From Vallitalea pronyensis (GTDB lineage Bacteria; Bacillota; Clostridia; Lachnospirales; Vallitaleaceae), in assembly GCF_018141445.1 (NCBI RefSeq), contig NZ_CP058649.1, positions 3,553,001-3,617,000 of the forward strand: a DNA stretch of 64,000 bases, in the 5' to 3' direction. The position numbers and the translations under genes were made by a program. This document shows, one piece after another, positions 58,618-64,000 of the stretch. A model generated the notes under the pieces. That model worked only from the letters and a program-made list of their open reading frames with translations. It had not been told where the DNA came from and did not search any database. Position 1 is the stretch's first letter, and each line of letters opens with the position of its first letter.

Positions 58618-60549
58618 TTATTTTATATGTCTGCTTTCTAACTTTTCAAGTATTTCAGAGATTTGCTCCCATTCCTGCATGTGTGCATCAAGCATCTTAA
58701 GATATCCCTTTTTCTCTTTTTCTAAGGTAAGCAGTTCATCTGCATTAGAGCTATTACTCACCATCTTATCCGTTATGGAAGCAATAGAAGCTTCTACACT
58801 TTCGATAGATGTCTCGATGGACAATAATTTTTTTTCATTGCTTTGTATCCGTCTTTTCTTATCATCCTTCTCATGATGGTTACGCTTTACAGTCGCGACC
58901 TTAGGCTTTGCATTGTTATCTTCTAGTGCCTTCTTTTCTAGCTCTTGTTTATAGTATTCATAATCTCCTTGATAGAGTGTTAAGTGATGACTATCTATTT
59001 CACCTATTTTTGTGGCAATCTTATTGATGAAATAACGGTCATGGGATACAAATAAAATCGTACCTTGAAAATTTAATAAGGTTTCTTCAAGTACTTCTCG
59101 AGAATCAATATCCAGATGATTCGTTGGTTCATCTAGAATCATGAAGTTGGTCTTTTCAAACATGAGCATACATAATTTTAGACGACTCTTCTCTCCTCCT
59201 GACAACATGTTTATCTTTTTAAACACATCATCTTTTATGAACATAACCTTAGCCAGCTCTTTTCTTGCATCACCAATAGTTAAGTTATACTGGTATTGAA
59301 ACGCCTCCAGTATGGAGAGGCTTTCATCTTCGAACTGAATTTCCTGAGGCAGATAACCAATATTTAGTTTTGCACCATACTTCACCTTACCTGCATCAGG
59401 TTCTAACTCCTCCATTATAATCTTCAATAAGGTGGATTTACCTGTGCCGTTATCACCTAGAATGGCTAGGCTATCTTGATAAAAAAGTGTCAGATTCAGT
59501 TCATTAAACAATAATTTTGTATCAAATCCCTTTTTAACATCTCTAAGAGTTAATACTTCTTTACCTGTACGATTAATGGCTTTCTGGCTGAGTTTAATTT
59601 TCGTTTTCTCCAGAACAGGTTTATCCAATTTCTCCATCTTTTCAAGACGTTTTTCTAACTCTTTTGCTCTTTTATACATTTTATCACTATCACGCATCTG
59701 GCCCCAGATACGAAACCGTTTAATCTGTTCCTCCATGCGTTTAATCTTCTTTTGATTTTCCTTATAATGCTGCATGGCTTCCATGAAACGTCTTTCTTTT
59801 TCTACAAGGTAGTATGAATAATTACCATGATACGTTATAACGCCATAGTAATCTAATTCAACAATTCTATCAACCACACGGTCTAAGAAATAACGATCAT
59901 GGGAAATAATAAGCACAGCGCCTTTATAGTCTTTCAAGTAACTTTCTAACCACTCTATTGCTTTTAAGTCCAAGTGGTTAGACGGTTCATCCAGTAATAA
60001 TATATCCGGTTTTTCTAATAATATTTTGCCTAACATAATCTTAGATTTTTCGCCACCACTTAGTTTATCAAACTTCATAGCAAGCATGGCTTCTGTTATG
60101 TTCAGACCTATAACCACTTTACTAAATTTCTCTTCCGTTTCATAACCACCAAGGAGTTCAAATCGTTCTTGAAGTATACCATATTCTTTCATTAGTTGCT
60201 CCATATTTTCAGCAGGATCACTTAGCCGTTCTTCCAAAGCTGTTAATTGCTTCTTTATGTTAAAGACTGCTTCAAATGCAAGGTAGAGTACTTCCTTCAC
60301 CGTATAATCTTCTTCAAAAACTGGAATCTGATCCAAGTAACCAAGTTTTGCACCTTTTCTAAAAAAAACATTGCCTTCATAGTCTTCCTTACCCATGAGT
60401 ATTTTCATAATGGTGGTTTTACCCGTTCCATTACCACCTATAAGCCCTAGTCGCTCACCAGTTTTTATATCAAATGTTACATTTTCAAATATTTTCGTTG
60501 CTCCATAGCTTTTTGATAAATTGCTAATACCACATTCAATCATGTTCAT
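58618..60549 (-). CDS. ABC-F family ATPase
   Basis: The 643-residue soluble protein has two ABC cassettes. The first has Walker A GGNGTGKTT, signature LSGGEKSKIMLG and Walker B ILLLDEPSNHLD; the second has GDNGTGKST, LSGGEKSRLKLC and FMILDEPTNHLD. A linker of about 80 charged residues lies between, and a Lys/Glu-rich coiled coil forms the C-terminus. There are no membrane helices, so it is an ABC-F translation factor (Uup/YfmR-like or antibiotic resistance type) that acts on ribosomes. Subtype undecided. ATG at 60549 with AAAGG upstream. Confidence 0.94.
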   Translation of the reverse strand: MNMIECGISNLSKSYGATKIFENVTFDIKTGERLGLIGGNGTGKTTIMKILMGKEDYEGNVFFRKGAKLGYLDQIPVFEEDYTVKEVLYLAFEAVFNIKKQLTALEERLSDPAENMEQLMKEYGILQERFELLGGYETEEKFSKVVIGLNITEAMLAMKFDKLSGGEKSKIMLGKILLEKPDILLLDEPSNHLDLKAIEWLESYLKDYKGAVLIISHDRYFLDRVVDRIVELDYYGVITYHGNYSYYLVEKERRFMEAMQHYKENQKKIKRMEEQIKRFRIWGQMRDSDKMYKRAKELEKRLEKMEKLDKPVLEKTKIKLSQKAINRTGKEVLTLRDVKKGFDTKLLFNELNLTLFYQDSLAILGDNGTGKSTLLKIIMEELEPDAGKVKYGAKLNIGYLPQEIQFEDESLSILEAFQYQYNLTIGDARKELAKVMFIKDDVFKKINMLSGGEKSRLKLCMLMFEKTNFMILDEPTNHLDIDSREVLEETLLNFQGTILFVSHDRYFINKIATKIGEIDSHHLTLYQGDYEYYKQELEKKALEDNNAKPKVATVKRNHHEKDDKKRRIQSNEKKLLSIETSIESVEASIASITDKMVSNSSNADELLTLEKEKKGYLKMLDAHMQEWEQISEILEKLESRHIK

Positions 60550-60652
60550 CACTTACCTTTCCTATATCTATTGATCGATTTATATGTTGTCCTTATATCA
60601 ATCATAGCTGACTACATATTTACTCACATACCTTCCTCATAATAATTGGCAC

Positions 60653-60681
60653 AAAAAAATCCTAGACATTAGTCTAGGATT
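60653..60681 (-). terminator. Rho-independent terminator
   Basis: AATCCTAGAC and GTCTAGGATT form a perfect 10-bp stem with a 4-base loop, followed on the minus strand by TTTTT. It lies 39 bp past the stop codon of the 48-codon gene at 60720. Confidence 0.9.
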
Positions 60682-60719
60682 AACTATCAAAATACTATAC
60701 GTATACATCCGTGAGCAAA

Positions 60720-60866
60720 CTAGGTGTTCACAAACCTATATCGATATCCTTCAACTAATTTATTATCTGATGCACAGCTAAAAATGGACGCACTTGTAGT
60801 AGGACCATTAAAAATTGCTGTTATGCTTTTCTTAAACATCATCCATAAATCAATTGAATTCGTCAT
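60720..60866 (-). CDS. Small 48-residue protein, unknown
   Basis: The frame reads MTNSIDLWMMFKKSITAIFN, then GPTTSASIFSCASDNKLVEG, then YRYRFVNT. It is too short for usual gene finders. Support comes from context: AAAGGAAAG before ATG, a TTGACG/TAAAAT promoter 70 bp upstream, and a terminator 39 bp downstream. I recognise no family. There is no strong membrane helix and no signal peptide. The plus-strand frame over the same bases has no promoter-terminator set. A small regulatory RNA is the alternative to a protein product. Confidence 0.55.
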   Translation of the reverse strand: MTNSIDLWMMFKKSITAIFNGPTTSASIFSCASDNKLVEGYRYRFVNT

Positions 60867-60935
60867 TGTTTTTCTTTCCTTTTCTTATAATATCTTGCTT
60901 CATAATATATACTGCAAGTAAACTATTCGCTTAAC

Positions 60936-60964
60936 ATTTTATCATATTTCCTATTACCCGTCAA
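60936..60964 (-). promoter_or_regulatory. Sigma-A promoter for the 48-residue gene
   Basis: TTGACG (60964-60959), 17-bp spacer, TAAAAT (60941-60936). Each hexamer is one mismatch from consensus. The rest of 60553-61077 holds no other gene that I can see. Confidence 0.7.
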
Positions 60965-61077
60965 CTTGTATGGTGAGTATCTCAAGTATTCGTACTTGTT
61001 AATTCCATCATCATACATAGATAGATACTATTAATCTTTTCCTATATCATATATCCAATGTTATAGGATTAAAAGGG

Positions 61078-62133
61078 TTAATTTTTTAATAAGCCATTAA
61101 ATAAAGCATGTTGCAGTACACCTTTATTATCATATGTATATTCCCAAAAAACAATACCACCTAGATCTCTCGATTTAACATACGTTGTTTTTTCTTTAAT
61201 TGACTCTGCATCTTCATACGTTATAAAACGATTACCATCAAAAAGGTATGGTGCTTTGGCATCTTCATCCCAGTAACGGACATACCCATTTTTATCAATA
61301 TAGTTATCCGTCAGTGTAGAAAAAGTAAATATATCTGAGTCTGGTGAATGACTTTCCTGATTTAGCCCATGGTTAACTACATCAACATTAGACCATCCAC
61401 GGCCATAGAAAGCTGCACCTAATACCAGTTTTTTAGTCGGTATTCCTTTTTTTACTAGATATTCAATTTCATCATGTGCACTGGGTCTATCAGGATCTTT
61501 TTTTGATACATATAAGTTGGTGTGATGACCTGTTCTTGTATCTTTCTCATTTACTAAGTCATAAGTCATGATGTTGATATAATCTAAATACTGAACGATT
61601 TTTTCTAACTCTGTATTTTCCCAATAATTTTTTCCTGCAACAACAGCAATGGTCAACATATAATACTTGTCATCTTTCTCCCCTTCTTCATCCAGCTTAT
61701 CTCTTAATAGCTTCAACATAAGTGTAAAATTTTCTCTATCTTCTGGACGGGATACTATACCAGCGTAGGATGAACCAGGATACTCCCAGTCAATATCAAT
61801 ACCATCAAAATTATGTGTACGCATAAACGTTACGGCACTATCCACAAAACACTTTCTTGACGCCTCCGTCAATGCCGCATCTGAAAAACCTTCTGCACCT
61901 AATCCGCCAATAGAAATTAGTATGTTTAGCTGAGGGTTTACATGTCTCAGTTTTTTTAGCTCCCCAATCTTTTTTAAATGATTGCCATGAACCTTATGTT
62001 GGTCAATTGATGCAAAGGCATAGTTAATGTGTGTCAGCTTAGTGGCATCAACAGCCTCCATATTCAATTGCTCATGGTCTTCTAGATAACTGATAATGTT
62101 AAATTGATTCTCGTTCTTGTCTGTCTTCCTCAT
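61078..62133 (-). CDS. GH18 family glycosidase (chitinase-like)
   Basis: The 351-residue enzyme is a single GH18 barrel. It has THINYAFASID in strand 2, LISIGGLGAEGFSDA in strand 3 and the catalytic DGIDIDWEYPG in strand 4 with the proton-donor Glu; YINIMTYDLV and GIVFWEYTYD close the barrel. Such enzymes cut chitin or GlcNAc bonds of peptidoglycan or glycoprotein. No signal peptide and no LysM, so it may act inside or on the forespore. ATG at 62133 follows GGGAG; the earlier frame starts at that site. Confidence 0.93.
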   Translation of the reverse strand: MRKTDKNENQFNIISYLEDHEQLNMEAVDATKLTHINYAFASIDQHKVHGNHLKKIGELKKLRHVNPQLNILISIGGLGAEGFSDAALTEASRKCFVDSAVTFMRTHNFDGIDIDWEYPGSSYAGIVSRPEDRENFTLMLKLLRDKLDEEGEKDDKYYMLTIAVVAGKNYWENTELEKIVQYLDYINIMTYDLVNEKDTRTGHHTNLYVSKKDPDRPSAHDEIEYLVKKGIPTKKLVLGAAFYGRGWSNVDVVNHGLNQESHSPDSDIFTFSTLTDNYIDKNGYVRYWDEDAKAPYLFDGNRFITYEDAESIKEKTTYVKSRDLGGIVFWEYTYDNKGVLQHALFNGLLKN

Positions 62134-62207
62134 GTGTATGACTCCCTTCATTTAGATTAATAACTATAGGACTTTCTCGTGTACTGCCAGATTTTCATTG
62201 TAAACTA

Positions 62208-63494
62208 CTACTTGATTGTTTTATGCCATGTGTTCTTTAACGCACTTAAATAAGATAGTGAACCGAAACCGATAATCACATCGTCAGGTTTAGCCAACTC
62301 TAAGCTTATTTTTACGGCATTCTCAATGGTATCACCATTGATTACATGGCTACAAAACTGTTTAGCTATAATGGCTCCTTCTTTACTCGAAAGGGCTCTT
62401 TGATGATTGGGGGTAACCGTTATGATGGTATCAGCTAGTGGTGCTGTTATTTCCAATATTCTTTTGTAATCTTTATCTTTAAATACTCCAAAAATAAATA
62501 GGATATTTTTTTCTGGAAAATACGCTTCAATTGACTGTCTTAAAGCTTGTGCTGCTTGGACATTATGGGCACCATCCAATACAATAAATGGGTTTTCAGA
62601 TACAATTTCAAATCGATAAGGCCATCTTGCTTTGGCTAAGCCCTCTTTTATACTCTCTTCATCCATATGAAAGCCTTTGTTTATTAAAACATTAGCCACC
62701 TCAATAGCTGTAATAGCATTCTTAATCTGATGTTTGCCTAATAAATGAATACGCATTTCTTTAAAGGCTTTATACGAAAAAACTTGTCCTTTATAAGACG
62801 TCTCTAGCAAAGAATAATCGTTAACCTCTGCTATGTGAAGCTTGGCCTTGTTTTCTTGGCACTCAGTTCTAATTACTTCCATAATGGTATCATTTTGTTG
62901 ATAAAGAACCACCTCACTATTTGGTTTGATGATACCTGCTTTTTGATAAGCAATCTTCTCAATGCTATCTCCAAGAAAATTGGTATGATCCATGCCTATA
63001 GCCGTTATGACGCAACAGGTTGTTGCTTCCATAACATTTGTGGCATCATACCTGCCACCTAATCCCGTTTCCAATACAATAAAATCGCATTGACTCTCTT
63101 TAAAGCATAAAAAAGCTAATGCTGTTATTACTTCAAATTCTGTAGGGTGTTGTAAGCCATCAGCTAACATATCTTCTATCGCTGATTTTATAAGGTTAAT
63201 GCACGCTACAAGTTCTTTTTTGTCTATTTCATACCCGTTCACCTGAATCATTTCTTGAAAATCCGATATTGCCGGTGACGTATATGTACCTGTTTTATAA
63301 CCTGATTGTATCAAGATAGATGTAATATAAGAGGTTACAGAACCTTTTCCATTGGTACCAGCTATATGAATTACATGTATATTGTCTTGAGGGTTTCCTA
63401 GGTATTCCAGTAGTGCTTTCATTCTATCTAAACCAAGACTAGAGCCATACTGCCCTAAGTCCTTTATATATTTTATGGCCTGTTTATCATTCAT
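62208..63494 (-). CDS. folC: Folylpolyglutamate/dihydrofolate synthase
   Basis: The 428-residue Mur-ligase-fold enzyme adds glutamate to folates. P-loop HIAGTNGKGSVTSYI is near residue 45, VLETGLGGRYDATN and TAIGMDHTNFLG are typical, and the C-terminal domain has VLDGAHNVQAA. It may also make dihydrofolate. Length is standard. It lies 74 bp upstream of the GH18 gene on the same strand; no clear functional link. The cyclo-ligase gene at 20462 also belongs to folate metabolism. Confidence 0.96.
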   Translation of the reverse strand: MNDKQAIKYIKDLGQYGSSLGLDRMKALLEYLGNPQDNIHVIHIAGTNGKGSVTSYITSILIQSGYKTGTYTSPAISDFQEMIQVNGYEIDKKELVACINLIKSAIEDMLADGLQHPTEFEVITALAFLCFKESQCDFIVLETGLGGRYDATNVMEATTCCVITAIGMDHTNFLGDSIEKIAYQKAGIIKPNSEVVLYQQNDTIMEVIRTECQENKAKLHIAEVNDYSLLETSYKGQVFSYKAFKEMRIHLLGKHQIKNAITAIEVANVLINKGFHMDEESIKEGLAKARWPYRFEIVSENPFIVLDGAHNVQAAQALRQSIEAYFPEKNILFIFGVFKDKDYKRILEITAPLADTIITVTPNHQRALSSKEGAIIAKQFCSHVINGDTIENAVKISLELAKPDDVIIGFGSLSYLSALKNTWHKTIK

Positions 63495-63635
63495 GCATAT
63501 ATCCTCCCCGCGTCATCATATCTTCTTTATTATAGTTAATCTTGCTATTACTTTCAACAACTTATTCAATGGACAAGAATGAGCTATCTTTCAATGATCA
63601 TTATATTAACTCATCATTATTTTTCTTACATAATA

Positions 63636-63644
63636 TGGTATACT
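63636..63644 (+). promoter_or_regulatory. Extended -10 promoter for mogA-like gene
   Basis: TGGTATACT at 63636-63644 has a TG extended -10 and TATACT. No convincing -35 is seen. The start codon is 92 bp downstream. Confidence 0.5.
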
Positions 63645-63736
63645 ATAAGAAATAGGATGTATAACGAGTTGATGCCCATATTTATCTAAAAAAAGTTGAA
63701 TTCATCCAATAATACCGAGTTAAAGGAGATATTATC

Positions 63737-64000
63737 ATGATTAAAACAGCAGTTATAACCATCAGTGACAAAGGCTCTCGCGGTGAACGAGAAGATGGTA
63801 CAGGTCCTGCGCTTAGGCACTTATTAGAAAAGCATGGCTATCAGATTGACTATTATAAGATGATTCCAGATGAACAAGATTTGATTGAGAAAGAATTAAT
63901 TCATTTATGTGATATGTTTACATTAGACCTGATTATAACCAATGGCGGTACAGGTTTTTCCAAACGGGATGTAACACCAGAAGCTACACGTAACATTATT
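63737..64000 (+). CDS. MogA/MoaB-type molybdenum cofactor protein (partial)
   Basis: The first 88 codons are visible; the gene runs past the end of the window. It starts MIKTAVITISDKGSRGERED, has LIITNGGTGFSKRDVTPEAT, which is the molybdopterin-binding motif (TNGGTG…RDVTPEAT), and so fits MogA/MoaB proteins that adenylate molybdopterin before molybdenum insertion. ATG at 63737 follows AAAGGAGATATTATC. No other Mo-cofactor gene is in the window, so the function in this organism cannot be judged here. Confidence 0.92.
   Translation, partial: MIKTAVITISDKGSRGEREDGTGPALRHLLEKHGYQIDYYKMIPDEQDLIEKELIHLCDMFTLDLIITNGGTGFSKRDVTPEATRNII

Noticed and set aside
60724..60921. Plus-strand 65-codon frame opposite the small gene
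   Set aside because: Promoter and terminator fit the minus strand. The plus frame lacks a ribosome binding site at its ATG.

Overview
The window looks like chromosome of a low-GC, Gram-positive, spore-forming anaerobe of the class Clostridia, probably a Lachnospirales/Vallitalea-like lineage. The phylum-level call rests on the gene set: YqfC/YqfD, a SpoVB-type flippase, a BofC-type protein, a GerA-type germinant receptor subunit, the rpsU-yqeY-yqfC-yqfD-phoH-pgpH-ybeY-dgkA-cdd gene order, a LicT-controlled PTS operon and AGGAGG ribosome binding sites. The genus is only an inference. I see no rRNA, tRNA, CRISPR array, transposase or prophage genes. Most genes are on the minus strand.

Layout, left to right. 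1-7.4 kb: two large structural-looking proteins, a DUF11 multi-domain protein and a 1347-residue protein built of 57 tandem 21-residue units. 7.7-10.2 kb: a flavin/Rieske oxidoreductase paired with a tocopherol-cyclase-like gene. 10.4-17.7 kb: a beta-glucoside operon (promoter, RAT/terminator switch, phospho-beta-glucosidase, EIIBCA, LicT, HAD phosphatase) that also carries HPr and Enzyme I, so a whole phosphorelay sits under one antitermination switch. 17.7-25.3 kb: HD phosphohydrolase, a His/Cys-rich DUF1292 protein, proA, 5-formyl-THF cyclo-ligase, DUF896, a lipoprotein, proB and an M32 carboxypeptidase. 25.3-34.4 kb: two flavoproteins, a GH3 beta-glucosidase, a tandem BofC-like protein, a lipid/polysaccharide flippase and cytidine deaminase. 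34.4-41.4 kb: DUF3048 lipoprotein and the conserved dgkA-to-rpsU cluster. 41.5-47.1 kb: CapA-like lipoprotein, alaS, an unknown membrane protein and an LspA-like protein. 47.2-51.6 kb: a LacI-regulated sugar ABC importer without its own ATPase. 51.7-58.5 kb: LysM protein, zinc-ribbon protein plus orphan GerAA, methyltransferase, DUF4363, DUF421 and a cysteine-desulfurase-like enzyme. 58.6-64 kb: ABC-F ATPase, a newly recognised 48-codon gene, a GH18 enzyme, folC and the start of a mogA/moaB-type gene.

Themes. Carbohydrate use is prominent: beta-glucoside PTS, GH1, GH3, GH18 and an ABC importer. Spore formation and germination account for many of the rest. The most unusual item is the 21-residue repeat protein at 3.4-7.4 kb, whose units have perfect heptad spacing and a seven-unit higher-order periodicity. 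Other items worth a look are the PTS operon with its own HPr/EI, a family of CTGTCTCA-type palindromes ending transcription units, a PgpH homologue without its extracellular domain, and a yqfC gene whose proper N-terminus has no usual start codon.

Start codons were re-chosen from ribosome binding sites for about 16 genes. All functional assignments are from reading sequence motifs, without database searches.
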